NCBI GenBank assembly: GCA_016125095.1
Contig: WGMK01000007.1
Coordinates: forward strand, 124,001 to 188,000
Direction: 5' to 3'
Length of the DNA: 64,000 nt
Source of the DNA: Candidatus Hydrogenedens sp.
GTDB taxonomy: Bacteria; Hydrogenedentota; Hydrogenedentia; Hydrogenedentales; JAEUWI01
Part shown: one piece after another, positions 25,804-34,609 of the stretch
How the letters are laid out: the number at the start of each line of letters is the position of its first letter
How positions within the stretch are numbered: the first letter of the stretch is position 1
Program-made: the position numbers and the translations under genes
Notes under the pieces: model-generated
What the model saw: only the letters and a program-made list of their open reading frames with translations
Database searches by the model: none
Told to the model about the DNA's origin: nothing

Positions 25804-26912
25804 GCACTGCCATACTTCTGCTGCTTGCCAGCGCTGCCGCGGACGACGCCCCCCTCAAGTGGGAACGCGTGAAAATCAGCGATGCCACCTATGAAGCCGC
25901 ATCCGTGTTCGATGTGGACAAGGACGGCCATCTCGACATCATGTCGGGCGAATACTGGTACTCTGGCCCCGAGTTCACTGAGCGGCACAAGGTTGCCGAT
26001 ATCCGCATGGAAGGCGACTATTACGACGACTTCTCGAACAACCCGATGGACGTGAACGGCGACGGCTACCTCGATGTGGTGACCGGCGGCTGGTTCGGCG
26101 AATCCTTCCAGTGGCGTGAGAACCCCAAGGGCGGCATGGGGGAGTGGACCACCCACACCGTGGCGAAGACGGGCAACATCGAGCGCAATGTGTTTCATGA
26201 CATCGACGGCGACGGCACGGAGGAGGTCTTCGCCACCACGAATCCCGTGCACTTCTTCAAGCTGAACCAGGAGAAGGGCGAGTTCGACCAGTTCACCATC
26301 GAGAACGCGCTGGGCGGCCATGGCTTCGGCGTGGGCGATGTGGACGGCGACGGGCACGACGACCTGCTCTTCGCGACCGGCTGGATGAAGGGCCCCGAAG
26401 ATCCGTACAACGTGACGGGCTACCAGAAGTTCGAGACCTGGAACCTGGGCATGGCGAGCGTCCCGATTCTGCTGCACGACGTGGACGGCGACGGCGACAT
26501 GGACGTCGTCTACGGACAAGGCCATGCCTATGGGCTGTTCTGGCTCGAGCGCAACGGCGATCCCACGCTGGCGGAGTCTTGGACCCGCCGCGACATCGAA
26601 CCCAAGCGCTCGCAGTTCCACGATGTGCAGCTGGCCGACCTCGACAACGACGGCAAGCTGGAACTGGTGACCGGCAAGCGCTTCCGCGCCCACATGGGCA
26701 AAGACCCCGGCGCGGCCGACCCCTTGGGCGTCTACGTCTACACGAACAACGGCGGCAGCTTCGAGCGCATGACGCTGGACTACGGCGAGGCCGGCCAGGC
26801 CAGCGGCGTCGGCATATACTTCTGGATTGAGGATGTCGATGGCAACGGCTGGAAAGACATCGTCTGCCCCGGCAAAGACGGGCTGTACCTGTTCAAGAAT
26901 CTGGGAAAATAA
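25800..26912 (+). CDS. Secreted FG-GAP/VCBS-repeat protein
   Basis: A 370-residue protein with a short signal-like N-terminus (MSTAILLLLASAAA). It consists of FG-GAP/VCBS-type beta-propeller repeats marked by calcium-binding DxDxDG loops: DVDKDGHLDIMSGEY, DVNGDGYLDVVTG, DIDGDGTEEVF, DVDGDGHDDLLFA, DVDGDGDMDVVYG, DLDNDGKLELVTG, DVDGNGWKDIV. This probably makes a seven-bladed propeller. The ATG overlaps the HEAT gene stop (ATGA). Such proteins bind ligands or polysaccharide in the periplasm or outside; the substrate is unknown. It is followed by a strong palindrome at 26926-26981. Confidence 0.9.
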   Translation: MSTAILLLLASAAADDAPLKWERVKISDATYEAASVFDVDKDGHLDIMSGEYWYSGPEFTERHKVADIRMEGDYYDDFSNNPMDVNGDGYLDVVTGGWFGESFQWRENPKGGMGEWTTHTVAKTGNIERNVFHDIDGDGTEEVFATTNPVHFFKLNQEKGEFDQFTIENALGGHGFGVGDVDGDGHDDLLFATGWMKGPEDPYNVTGYQKFETWNLGMASVPILLHDVDGDGDMDVVYGQGHAYGLFWLERNGDPTLAESWTRRDIEPKRSQFHDVQLADLDNDGKLELVTGKRFRAHMGKDPGAADPLGVYVYTNNGGSFERMTLDYGEAGQASGVGIYFWIEDVDGNGWKDIVCPGKDGLYLFKNLGK

Positions 26913-26925
26913 TCCGTCTCTTGTC

Positions 26926-26981
26926 GGTCGGGGTTCTACCCCGGCATCTTGGCGTCAGGATGCCGGGGTAGAACCCCGACC
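26926..26981. repeat. Perfect 23-bp inverted repeat (REP/MITE-like hairpin)
   Basis: Two perfectly complementary 23-base arms (26926-26948 and 26959-26981) flank a 10-base loop, TTGGCGTCAG. The arm begins GGTCGGGGTTCTACCCC and is itself partly palindromic. It lies 13 bases after the VCBS stop. No poly-T follows, but such a hairpin could protect the 3' end or terminate transcription. The sequence looks like an interspersed palindromic element rather than a gene-specific terminator. Confidence 0.85.
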
Positions 26982-27048
26982 TACTACAATTGCGAATTTC
27001 AGGGCGTTTGTACCGCGTGCCATCCCAGCGCCGCATTGATACGTTTAC

Positions 27049-27075
27049 TTGTAATATCGCCCTAATCGTTACAAT
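27049..27075 (+). promoter_or_regulatory. Possible promoter or operator ahead of the heparinase-like gene
   Basis: TTGTAA (27049-27054) and TACAAT (27070-27075) are separated by 15 bases, short for sigma-70. TTGTAA and TTACAA also form a 6-base inverted repeat, so this could be an operator overlapping the -10. The ATG is at 27094. Confidence 0.3.
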
Positions 27076-27093
27076 AGAGAAGGAACGCCGCCC

Positions 27094-29481
27094 ATGCGAC
27101 TCATCCTTGCGCTCGTGCTTTCGCTGCCGCTGGCAGCATACGCCGAACCTTGGTCCCTGAGAGAACCGGCAGCGGGTCCCGAGGATTGGGGCTACCGCCC
27201 GGCAGACGGCACAGAGCCCGCGATGAATCCGCCGTCGTTCACTTGGGCGCCCGAGCGCAACGCCGAGCGCTGGGAGTTGCAGGTCGCGAAGGGCGGAGAC
27301 TTCGAGAATCAGGTACAGACCTGGGCCGCGCCTTGGAATGCCTTCGCCCTGCCGGAGACTCTGGAGCCGGGCACCTATGCCTGGCGGTATCGAGGTGTCG
27401 ATAAGGACGACGAGGCCAGCGCTTGGAGTATTGAGCGCGGCTTTGAGGTTTCCGCAGAAGCCGTCCTTTTTCCCAAGCCGGGGCGGGATGCCTTGATTTC
27501 GCGCATTCCCAAAGGGCATCCCCGCCTTATGGCGCGGCCGGAAGAACAAATGTTTCTCGCGCCTTCCGCAAAGGATCCCGACGCCGCGTTCGACGATGGC
27601 AAAAGATGCGGCAGTCTCGCCATCACCTATCCGGGCGAGTCGACTCCTGAAGGCATGATCTTCACCGTCCCATCGCTCAACGGTGCCCAAGCGATGGAGG
27701 AGGTTCATACCGCGCTCATCGCCGAGGCCGACGCGCTGCTGACCAAGGACATCGACACCAGCGAGCCGCCGCTGTACCCCGAGGGCACCGATCGCAAAGG
27801 GGAGACCTGGAAAAAGATCTGGTGGGGCAATCGGGTGCATGGCATCAATGCCTCCGAACCGGCCGCCAAGCTGGCCTTCGTCTATTGGCTGACGGGCGAC
27901 AAGCGCTTCGGCGACCGCGCGCGCGACATCGTGATGGACATTATGGCGTGGGACCCGAAGGGCTCGACTCAGTACGAATACAACGACGAGGCGGCGATGC
28001 CGCTGCTCTACTGGCCGACGCGCGCCTACACCTGGGCCTACGATTGCTTCAGCGAAGAAGACCGCGCCAAGGTGACCGAGGTGATGCGCGTGCGCGGCGA
28101 GGACTGCTATCAGCACCTCCTGCGCGGCAACCACCTGTGGGATCCCTATTCCAGCCATTCCAACCGCGCGTGGCATTGGCTGCTCGAGGTCGGGATCGTC
28201 TTCAACGACACCATTCCCGAGGCCCCCGACTGGGTCGACTACGCGATGACCATCTTCTACACCTGCTACCCCGTGTGGGGCGGTCCCGACGGAGGCTGGC
28301 ACGAAGGGATCGCCTACTGGGTCAGTTATATCGATCGCTTTCAGTACGGGGCCATGGCCATCAAGGAAGCCTTCGGTATCGACGCCTACGACAAGCCCTT
28401 CTTCAAGGACAATGGCTACTACGGGCTCTACACCCTGCCGCCCGGCACCAAGGCCGGCGCCTGGGCCGACCAGTCCACCACCACCAGCAGCGACCGCATC
28501 GCCAACCTCATGGCGATGATGGCCGCCGGCTCGGGCAATCCCCACTGGAAATGGTACGCGGATCAGCATGGCGTGGATATCGCCAAGCAGGGCTGGTTCG
28601 GATTCCTCTTCGCGGCGCGAGCGAGCGGGGTGGAGGCGAAGGCGCCGACCGACCTGCCGTCGTCGAAAGACTTCCCCGACACCGGCATCGCCGTGCTGAA
28701 CAGCAACCTGCTCGATGGCGCCGACAACGTGCAGGTGCACTTCAAGAGCAGTCCTTACGGCACCCAGAGCCACGGCTACAACGCGAACAACGCCTTCCTG
28801 CTGAACCTGCACGGCGAGCGCGCGCTCATCCGCTCGGGACGCCGCGATGTCTACGGCAGCCCGCACCACACGCAATGGATGTGGAGCACGAAATCCGACA
28901 ACGCCATCCTCGTGAACGGCGAGGGGCAGTACAAGCACACGGTCAAGGCGCAGGGCCGCATCACGCACTTCGAGACCTCGCCGGAGCTGGACGTGGTGGT
29001 GGGCGAGGCAGGGGATTCCTACGACACCCTGAACCGCTGGACCCGCCGCATCCTGTTCTTCAAACCCGATGTCATCGTCATCCACGACATGCTCGAGGCA
29101 CCCGAGCCGAGCAGCTTCCAGTGGCTCCTGCATGCCGAGGCCGAGTTCGCTATCGACGGCGCTTCCGCCAGTGTGGAGACTAAGGGCGGAGTGGTGCGTG
29201 CCGAGTTCTTGTATCCGGAGAACCTGGCGATCGCCCAGACCGGCGAGTTCGAGACGCCCCCGCACGAGTGGGCCAGCTTCAAGCTACACGAATGGCACCT
29301 GACCGCAGAGACGACGGAGAAGGCCGCGCAGCAAGAGTTCATTACGGTCATTAGCGTGGACGGCGCGGAACCCGGGAGTACGGTGAGCGGGGACGCGGGA
29401 GACCATACGCTGACATTTCAGGCGGGCGGCAAGGCGCACACGGTACGCCTGACGCCGGAGGCCTACGAAATCGGCGGGTAA
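27094..29481 (+). CDS. Secreted heparinase II/III-like, DUF4962-type polysaccharide lyase
   Basis: A 795-residue protein with a Sec signal (MRLILALVLSLPLAAYA). The N-terminal region, about 20-120, is an Ig-like DUF4962 part (PPSFTWAPERNAERWELQV). An alpha/alpha toroid follows at about 180-520 (KLAFVYWLTGDKRFGDRARDIV, NRAWHWLLEVGIVFND, GGWHEGIAYWVSY). The C-terminal half is the beta-sheet heparinase II/III domain, with GTQSHGYNANNAFLLNLHGE carrying the usual His and Tyr. The predicted activity is beta-elimination of a uronic-acid-containing polysaccharide such as heparin-like glycans, alginate or ulvan; the substrate cannot be told. It stands downstream of the MocA-HEAT-VCBS group. Confidence 0.85.
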   Translation: MRLILALVLSLPLAAYAEPWSLREPAAGPEDWGYRPADGTEPAMNPPSFTWAPERNAERWELQVAKGGDFENQVQTWAAPWNAFALPETLEPGTYAWRYRGVDKDDEASAWSIERGFEVSAEAVLFPKPGRDALISRIPKGHPRLMARPEEQMFLAPSAKDPDAAFDDGKRCGSLAITYPGESTPEGMIFTVPSLNGAQAMEEVHTALIAEADALLTKDIDTSEPPLYPEGTDRKGETWKKIWWGNRVHGINASEPAAKLAFVYWLTGDKRFGDRARDIVMDIMAWDPKGSTQYEYNDEAAMPLLYWPTRAYTWAYDCFSEEDRAKVTEVMRVRGEDCYQHLLRGNHLWDPYSSHSNRAWHWLLEVGIVFNDTIPEAPDWVDYAMTIFYTCYPVWGGPDGGWHEGIAYWVSYIDRFQYGAMAIKEAFGIDAYDKPFFKDNGYYGLYTLPPGTKAGAWADQSTTTSSDRIANLMAMMAAGSGNPHWKWYADQHGVDIAKQGWFGFLFAARASGVEAKAPTDLPSSKDFPDTGIAVLNSNLLDGADNVQVHFKSSPYGTQSHGYNANNAFLLNLHGERALIRSGRRDVYGSPHHTQWMWSTKSDNAILVNGEGQYKHTVKAQGRITHFETSPELDVVVGEAGDSYDTLNRWTRRILFFKPDVIVIHDMLEAPEPSSFQWLLHAEAEFAIDGASASVETKGGVVRAEFLYPENLAIAQTGEFETPPHEWASFKLHEWHLTAETTEKAAQQEFITVISVDGAEPGSTVSGDAGDHTLTFQAGGKAHTVRLTPEAYEIGG

Positions 29482-29484
29482 CGC

Positions 29485-30951
29485 CTAATTGTTCCCCGTG
29501 AAGCCCACGAAGTTGCGGCGTCCGTTGCCGGCGAAGTAGCCCGCGAAGGACATGAGTCCGTGGAACTTCGCCTTGATGTCGGACCACGACGAGATGTTCT
29601 TCGCCATGCGCATCATCTGCTCGGGACGCAGGTAGAATTCCTTCAGGCCCTTGTCCACCAGTTCGTCGATCTCTTCGCGGCTGAGCGTGGGGAGGTCCAC
29701 CGTGGCGGCCTGCTCGTAGTCGTCGGTCACCCAGTCGCGCCAGTCCTTGGGAATCAGCGCGCCCGAGTTCTTCGCCCAGTCGTAGTAGCTCGTGCCGGGA
29801 TAGGCAACCACGCCCGTGAACTGCGCCGTGTCGATCTTTAGTTCTTTCGACATCTTGATGGTCTTTTCGGCCGTTTCGCGCGTCTCGTCCGGGCCACCGA
29901 TCATGAAGCAGCCGTGGATGCGGATCTTCGCCTTCGAGGCGTTTTCCGCAAAGGTGTACATCTGGTCGACCGTGGTGCCCTTCTTTACGTTGTTCAGGAT
30001 CTTCTGGTCGCCGAATTCGAAGCCAACGCATAGCATGCGGCAGCCCGAGCGCTTCATCAGGCGCAGGGTCTCCAGGTCGTTCAGGTCCACGCGGGCATTG
30101 GCGCTCCACGACAGCTTCACGTCCCGCCGGATGATCTCCTCGCACAGGGCGATCAGGCGGTCCCGCGCGATCCGCATCGTCAGCGTGTCGTCCTCGAACA
30201 TGATTTCCCGCAGCCCGGGGATGACCTTCTGGTTGTGGATCATCTCGTCCACCACCCGCTCCACACTATGCGGGCGGTAGCTGTGCCCGTTCATCACCTG
30301 CGGAATCTGGCAGTAGGAACACCGATACCGGCAGCCGCGCGCGGTGATCTGGGTCACAAAGGGAAACAGCTTCGCGCCGTCCCAATAGTTGTTCATGTCC
30401 AGATGATGCCACGCGGGGAAGGGCAGCTCGTCCAGGTTCTCGATATACGGCCGGTTCTCGTTCTCGATGTAGGTCTCGCCGTCCAGGTACGACAGGCCGA
30501 GGCAGTCCTTCATCGACACGCCGTCGGCGATGTCGCGGATGGTGTAGTCGAACTCGTGCCGGGCCACGGCATCCAGCGCGCCGTTGGCCGCGCGCAGGGT
30601 GGATTCCGGTTCGGCCGACACATGCGGCCCCACCATCACGTGCAGGCCGCCCACCGCTTCCTTGCACGCCCGCGCCGCCTCGATGTCGGAATAGATGGAC
30701 GGGGTCGTCGCCTGATACACGCACATATCCGGCTTGAAGGCCTTCAGGTGCTGCTCGATCAGCACGTCGGTGGGCATGTTCATGGCCTGAGTATCCATGA
30801 ACAGGATCTCGTGACCGGCGGCTTCCAGCACCGCCGCGCCGGTGGCGAGGTAGTCCGGATGGCGCTGAACCCGGCCGCGGCTGCGCGCGAACCAGCGCGC
30901 CGACTTCGTGAAGTCCTTGCCGAACATCGGATTCAGGACGGCTACTCGCAT
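29485..30951 (-). CDS. B12-binding-domain radical SAM protein
   Basis: A 488-residue protein. The N-terminal cobalamin-binding-like domain (about 1-145) is followed by the radical SAM core with the [4Fe-4S] motif CRYRCSYC in a TARGCRYRCSYCQIPQ setting, and FEDDTLTM and GFEFGDQKILNNVKKGTT further on. The C-terminal tail is about 100 residues. The ATG at 30951 has a strong GAGGAGAGGA upstream. Members methylate or rearrange unactivated carbons, often in hopanoid, lipid or cofactor pathways; the substrate is unknown. It converges on the heparinase-like gene with 3 bases between stops. Confidence 0.92.
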   Translation of the reverse strand: MRVAVLNPMFGKDFTKSARWFARSRGRVQRHPDYLATGAAVLEAAGHEILFMDTQAMNMPTDVLIEQHLKAFKPDMCVYQATTPSIYSDIEAARACKEAVGGLHVMVGPHVSAEPESTLRAANGALDAVARHEFDYTIRDIADGVSMKDCLGLSYLDGETYIENENRPYIENLDELPFPAWHHLDMNNYWDGAKLFPFVTQITARGCRYRCSYCQIPQVMNGHSYRPHSVERVVDEMIHNQKVIPGLREIMFEDDTLTMRIARDRLIALCEEIIRRDVKLSWSANARVDLNDLETLRLMKRSGCRMLCVGFEFGDQKILNNVKKGTTVDQMYTFAENASKAKIRIHGCFMIGGPDETRETAEKTIKMSKELKIDTAQFTGVVAYPGTSYYDWAKNSGALIPKDWRDWVTDDYEQAATVDLPTLSREEIDELVDKGLKEFYLRPEQMMRMAKNISSWSDIKAKFHGLMSFAGYFAGNGRRNFVGFTGNN

Positions 30952-31000
30952 GGCTTCCTCTCCTCGGAAAGGCCCCGGCCCTTCCGCAAACGTGAACGGC

Positions 31001-31459
31001 TCAGGGCCGCCATGTATTCCCCATATAGGGTACTCCAGTGTAACCTGAATCGGACAAAACCGCAAGAAGTTGTGGGAGTACATCGGGAAAAAACTCGGCG
31101 GAGCGGAGAGACTCGATCGGCACCCAGGCGGCCTCGGCCACCCGGGGATCGCGCGATTTCTGCAAGGTGCCCCCAATCACACCGGCGCGAAAGATCAAGT
31201 GAACGATGTGGCGTTCGCCCTCGGGATGAATGGAATCCTTCAATAACATCAGCGGCCCCACCTCGATTTCGAGGCCGGTTTCCTCGCGGAGTTCGCGTTG
31301 GAGGGCGGCATCGAGCGGTTCGCCCCAGTCGACGCCCCCGCCCGGCGGCATCCAATACGCGCGCCCGGCCTTCTCGTGCCGCACCAGCAGCAGCCGCCCG
31401 CGCTGCAGGATGACCGCCCCGACGCGGATTCGCGGCCGTCTCACCTCGTTCGATTCCAT
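31001..31459 (-). CDS. Nudix hydrolase
   Basis: A 152-residue single-domain Nudix protein. The Nudix box fits G-x5-E-x7-REUxEExGU exactly, from GGVDWGE through RELREETGLE. The box coordinates Mg2+ for hydrolysis of nucleoside diphosphate-linked compounds. The start at 31459 has GGGAGG upstream; the longer frame to 31528 does not. It lies 49 bases upstream of the radical SAM gene on the same strand. The substrate is unknown (NDP-sugar, NADH, ADP-ribose or oxidised NTP). Confidence 0.93.
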   Translation of the reverse strand: MESNEVRRPRIRVGAVILQRGRLLLVRHEKAGRAYWMPPGGGVDWGEPLDAALQRELREETGLEIEVGPLMLLKDSIHPEGERHIVHLIFRAGVIGGTLQKSRDPRVAEAAWVPIESLRSAEFFPDVLPQLLAVLSDSGYTGVPYMGNTWRP

Positions 31460-31473
31460 GCCCGCCCTCCCGG

Positions 31474-31503
31474 TTGTGCGGCTGCAACGTGGATGGCTAG
31501 TAT
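31474..31503 (+). promoter_or_regulatory. Candidate promoter of the sialidase-ceramidase pair
   Basis: TTGTGC (31474-31479), 18-base spacer, TAGTAT (31498-31503). The predicted start near 31510 gives a leader of about 37 bases with AGAGGGA before the ATG at 31547. Both hexamers match only 4 of 6 positions. Confidence 0.4.
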
Positions 31504-31546
31504 ACGTCCCATTCATCGCTGCATTCATACGCCAGAGGGATTGTCT

Positions 31547-32635
31547 ATGCTTCGTTCGTTTTTGTGCTCCGTCAGTTGCTGCATGCTTGCTACCGTGATG
31601 GCGTCAGCCGACACCACCGGCCCCGGCGCCTTCGGCCGGGCCGTGCGCGACGCGGGGGGCGAGATTTCCTTCGTGTTCGGCGACCATCGTCCCTTCGAGC
31701 AATGCCACGCCAGCACCTTGGTGCAGGCGGCCGATGGCACCGTCCTCGCCGCCTGGTTCGCGGGCACCAAGGAGAAGCATCCGGACGTCGGTATCTGGTT
31801 CGCGCGCCAGCAGGAAGGCAAGTGGAGCGAGCCCTTCCGGATCGCCAAGATCAACGAGACAGCCCATTGGAACCCGGTGCTGTTCCGCGACGCCGAGGAT
31901 GAGATCCACCTTTTCTTCAAGATTGGCCCGGAGATTCCCTTCTGGCAGACCTACTGGATGTCCAGCGAGGACAACGGCCAGACCTGGAGCGAGCCGGTCG
32001 AACTGGTCCCCGGGGACCAGGGAGGCCGCGGCCCGGTCCGCAGCGCGCCCATCGTGCTGTCCGATGGTAGCTGGCTCGCGCCGGCGAGTACCGAGTATCA
32101 GGGCTGGTTTCCGTTTGCTGATCGCAGCACGGACCACGGCGAGACCTGGGATCGCTCAGAAAATTTCACGTGTGATAAGGATGCGCTAGGCGGCACGAAT
32201 GCGATTCAGCCAACGCTGTGGGAATCGGAAAAGGGGCATGTGCACGCGCTGCTCCGTACGCAATACGGATACATCTGGAAGACGGAGTCCAAGGATTACG
32301 GCAAGACCTGGGCGCCGGTCGAAAAGACAGAGCTGCCCAACAACAACAGCGGCATCGAGGCGTTGCGCCTGCCCGACGGTCGCGTGCTGCTCTGCTACAA
32401 CCCGGTCGGCGGCAACTGGGGCGACCGCACGCCGCTCGATTTGGCCATCTCTTCCGACGATGGTGAAACCTGGAAGACGGTTGCGCACGTCGAAGATGAC
32501 GCGGACAAGGACAGCGAGTTCTCCTACCCCTCGATGAAGATGTCCGTGGATGGCAAGTCGGTGCTGCTCACCTACACCTGGCAGCGCGACAAAGTGCGTT
32601 TCTGGCGGATTCCGCTCGAAGTGCTTGCCGACTAA
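31547..32635 (+). CDS. Secreted BNR-repeat sialidase-family protein
   Basis: A 362-residue protein with a signal peptide (MLRSFLCSVSCCMLATVMASA). It is a six-bladed propeller of the BNR/sialidase_2 type with Asp-boxes SSEDNGQTW, STDHGETW, SKDYGKTW and SSDDGETW. Near the N-terminus is CHASTLVQAADGTVLAAWFAG, typical of bacterial members of PF13088. The classical FRIP arginine motif is not obvious, so true sialidase activity is uncertain; a related glycosidase or a carbohydrate-binding propeller is possible. AGAGGGA precedes the ATG by 6 bases. A ceramidase-like gene follows after 35 bases. Confidence 0.87.
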   Translation: MLRSFLCSVSCCMLATVMASADTTGPGAFGRAVRDAGGEISFVFGDHRPFEQCHASTLVQAADGTVLAAWFAGTKEKHPDVGIWFARQQEGKWSEPFRIAKINETAHWNPVLFRDAEDEIHLFFKIGPEIPFWQTYWMSSEDNGQTWSEPVELVPGDQGGRGPVRSAPIVLSDGSWLAPASTEYQGWFPFADRSTDHGETWDRSENFTCDKDALGGTNAIQPTLWESEKGHVHALLRTQYGYIWKTESKDYGKTWAPVEKTELPNNNSGIEALRLPDGRVLLCYNPVGGNWGDRTPLDLAISSDDGETWKTVAHVEDDADKDSEFSYPSMKMSVDGKSVLLTYTWQRDKVRFWRIPLEVLAD

Positions 32636-32670
32636 AACCCTTTCAATTTTACCCAAAGGACCTGTCAGCC

Positions 32671-33957
32671 TTGTATAAGCATTTCCTCGCCGCCTTAGCT
32701 TTGATGATGTTTGTTTCCGCTTTCGGCGCGCAGGCGGCCGATTTCAAGGCGGGCTACGCCGAACGCGATATCACGCCGCCCGAGGGGCTGCCCATGTGGG
32801 GCTACGGCGCCCGGCATGACATGCCCTCTACCGGCACCATGACGCCCCTGCACGCGAACTGCATCGTCATCGAGGCGCCGGGCGGCAAGCTGGCGATCAT
32901 GGGCATCGACATTGGCCGCGCGCCCACCTTCCGCATGATGGACCTCATCCGCGAGAAGGCCGCCACGGCCGGCGTGACCACCGTGCTCATCAGCGGATCG
33001 CACACCCACCACGGTCCGGTCATCGAGTTCGTGGACAAGGAAGGCATGGGCGCGGGCAAGTTCGACAACGCCCTCCAGTACATCGACGATTTGACCGAGA
33101 AGCTGGGGGACTGCATTGTCGAGGCGGCCAACAACGCCGTGCCTGCCAAGATTGGCTGGGGCGCCATGGACACGCCCTACAACCGGAACCGCCAGTCCAA
33201 GATCGAGCCGAAGATGCGCGACCCCGAGCTGGCGGTCATCCGGGTCGACGACCTGAACGGCAAGCCGATTGCCATGGCCATCAACTTCGCCGCGCATCCC
33301 GTGTGGGCCGATATCACGGACCGCAGCTGGTGCGCAGAATATCCGGGCTATCTGAAGGACTACGTAAAGGAGCAGACGGGAGCGCCCTGTGTGTTCCTGC
33401 AGGGTGCGGCTGGCGACATGTCGCCCAACGGCAATGGCGCGAAGACCATGGAAGAACTCGGGCACAAGATCGGCGACGCGGTGCTCGAAATCAACCAGGG
33501 TATCGAGACCAAGGTGCCGGAACATCCGGAGATTAAGGCGCTTCCGGAAGAAAAGTTCGACTTCGAAACCCGTATCGATCTGCAGAATCCGCTCATCAAG
33601 GGCACCTTCAAGCAGATGTTCTTCCCGGAAATGCTGGCCATGATGGAAGAGCTGCCCAACAACAAGATCTTCCCGCGCCTCAATACCGTGCTGCTCAATG
33701 GCGAACTGGCGCTGGTCGGCGGCTCGGGCGAGTTCTTCAGCGGCCACGCAGTGCGCCTCAAGCAGGAAAGCGCGGCTAAGGAAACCTTCTTCATCGGCTA
33801 CTGCAACGGCCACCAGATGTACTTCCCGACCCTCGCGGCCATCGACGAGGGCGGCTACGGCGCCGACCCCAGCGTCTCTTGGGTGCCGCCGGGCGCGGGC
33901 GAGGAAATCATCGGCAAGGCCCTCGAAAACATCCAGGGGCTGGTCGAGGCGAAGTAG
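32671..33957 (+). CDS. Secreted neutral/alkaline ceramidase-like hydrolase
   Basis: A 428-residue protein starting at TTG with AAAGGA upstream; signal peptide MYKHFLAALALMMFVSAFGAQA. It matches the catalytic part of neutral ceramidase (PF04734): AERDITPP, the zinc-ligand region SGSHTHHGP, FAAHPVWAD, and the nucleophile Ser context GAAGDMSPNG. It is shorter than full ceramidases (about 650-700) and lacks the C-terminal Ig-like domain. Similar truncated proteins are frequent in planctomycete-type genomes and may act on amides other than ceramide. Placed next to a sialidase-family gene. Confidence 0.85.
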   Translation: MYKHFLAALALMMFVSAFGAQAADFKAGYAERDITPPEGLPMWGYGARHDMPSTGTMTPLHANCIVIEAPGGKLAIMGIDIGRAPTFRMMDLIREKAATAGVTTVLISGSHTHHGPVIEFVDKEGMGAGKFDNALQYIDDLTEKLGDCIVEAANNAVPAKIGWGAMDTPYNRNRQSKIEPKMRDPELAVIRVDDLNGKPIAMAINFAAHPVWADITDRSWCAEYPGYLKDYVKEQTGAPCVFLQGAAGDMSPNGNGAKTMEELGHKIGDAVLEINQGIETKVPEHPEIKALPEEKFDFETRIDLQNPLIKGTFKQMFFPEMLAMMEELPNNKIFPRLNTVLLNGELALVGGSGEFFSGHAVRLKQESAAKETFFIGYCNGHQMYFPTLAAIDEGGYGADPSVSWVPPGAGEEIIGKALENIQGLVEAK

Positions 33958-33962
33958 GGGCT

Positions 33963-33989
33963 TGTCACAATTCGAGAGACTGGTTCGTC
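33963..33989 (+). promoter_or_regulatory. ECF41-type promoter
   Basis: TGTCACA (33963-33969), 16-base spacer, CGTC (33986-33989). This is the promoter signature described for ECF41 sigma factors, whose main known targets are their own partner operon. It stands 47 bases before the carboxymuconolactone-decarboxylase-family ATG, and the ECF41 gene itself follows in the same operon, so autoregulation is expected. Confidence 0.82.
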
Positions 33990-34036
33990 TCTACTCCCAG
34001 GCCGGCAAGGGCGCCGGCCGTGAAAGGAGTACGGAC

Positions 34037-34609
34037 ATGTTTCTCGATCCCATCGAACGCCCCAAGGGCCTGATTCCGCGCATCGCCTATTGGCTCACCC
34101 GCCGTCAGTTCGGCAAGGTCATCACGCCGCTGAAGGTCATCTATGCCCGGGTGCCGGAGGCCATGCCGTTGGCGAGTGCAATCCAACGCTTCAGCGCCAC
34201 CGGCGTGCGGCTCGATCCGGCCCTGGCCTACCTGCTGCAGGTCCACGCGGCACGGCTGAACCACTGCCATTTCTGCATCGACATCGGCCGGGCGCTGGCC
34301 CACGGACAGGGCGTGTCGCTGGCGAAATTCGATGCGCTTGAGCATTACCGCGACGACCCGCAGTTTACTCCCCGGGAACGCGCGGCGCTGGCCTACGTCG
34401 AGGAGGTCACGCTGAACAAGGCCGTTGCTCCGGATACCTTCGCCCGGCTGCGCGAGCATTTCTCCGAGCGCGACATTGTCGAGATTGCCTTGCTCAACGC
34501 CATCGAGCACTACTATAACGTGGCGAATATCTCGCTTGGCATCGAGTCCGACGGGCTGTGCCCGCTGCGGCCTGCCGCCGCGGGCACCGGGGAGAGAGCA
34601 ATCGCGTGA
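34037..34609 (+). CDS. Carboxymuconolactone decarboxylase/AhpD-like protein
   Basis: A 190-residue protein of the CMD/AhpD fold. The redox-type motif CHFC (in HAARLNHCHFCIDIGRALA) is followed by the conserved His-containing stretch and ERAALAYVEEVTLN. Such proteins act as alkylhydroperoxidase-like thiol enzymes or in redox sensing. GAAAGGAG lies 7 bases before the ATG. It is translationally coupled (GTGA overlap) to the ECF41 sigma gene, the best-known genomic association of ECF41, where the CMD-type protein is the regulon target and may feed the sensing step. Confidence 0.9.
   Translation: MFLDPIERPKGLIPRIAYWLTRRQFGKVITPLKVIYARVPEAMPLASAIQRFSATGVRLDPALAYLLQVHAARLNHCHFCIDIGRALAHGQGVSLAKFDALEHYRDDPQFTPRERAALAYVEEVTLNKAVAPDTFARLREHFSERDIVEIALLNAIEHYYNVANISLGIESDGLCPLRPAAAGTGERAIA

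Noticed and set aside
26893..29265. A minus-strand open frame of about 790 codons opposite the heparinase-like gene
   Set aside because: Same shadow effect; it overlaps the palindrome and the well-supported lyase gene and has no domain or ribosome site.
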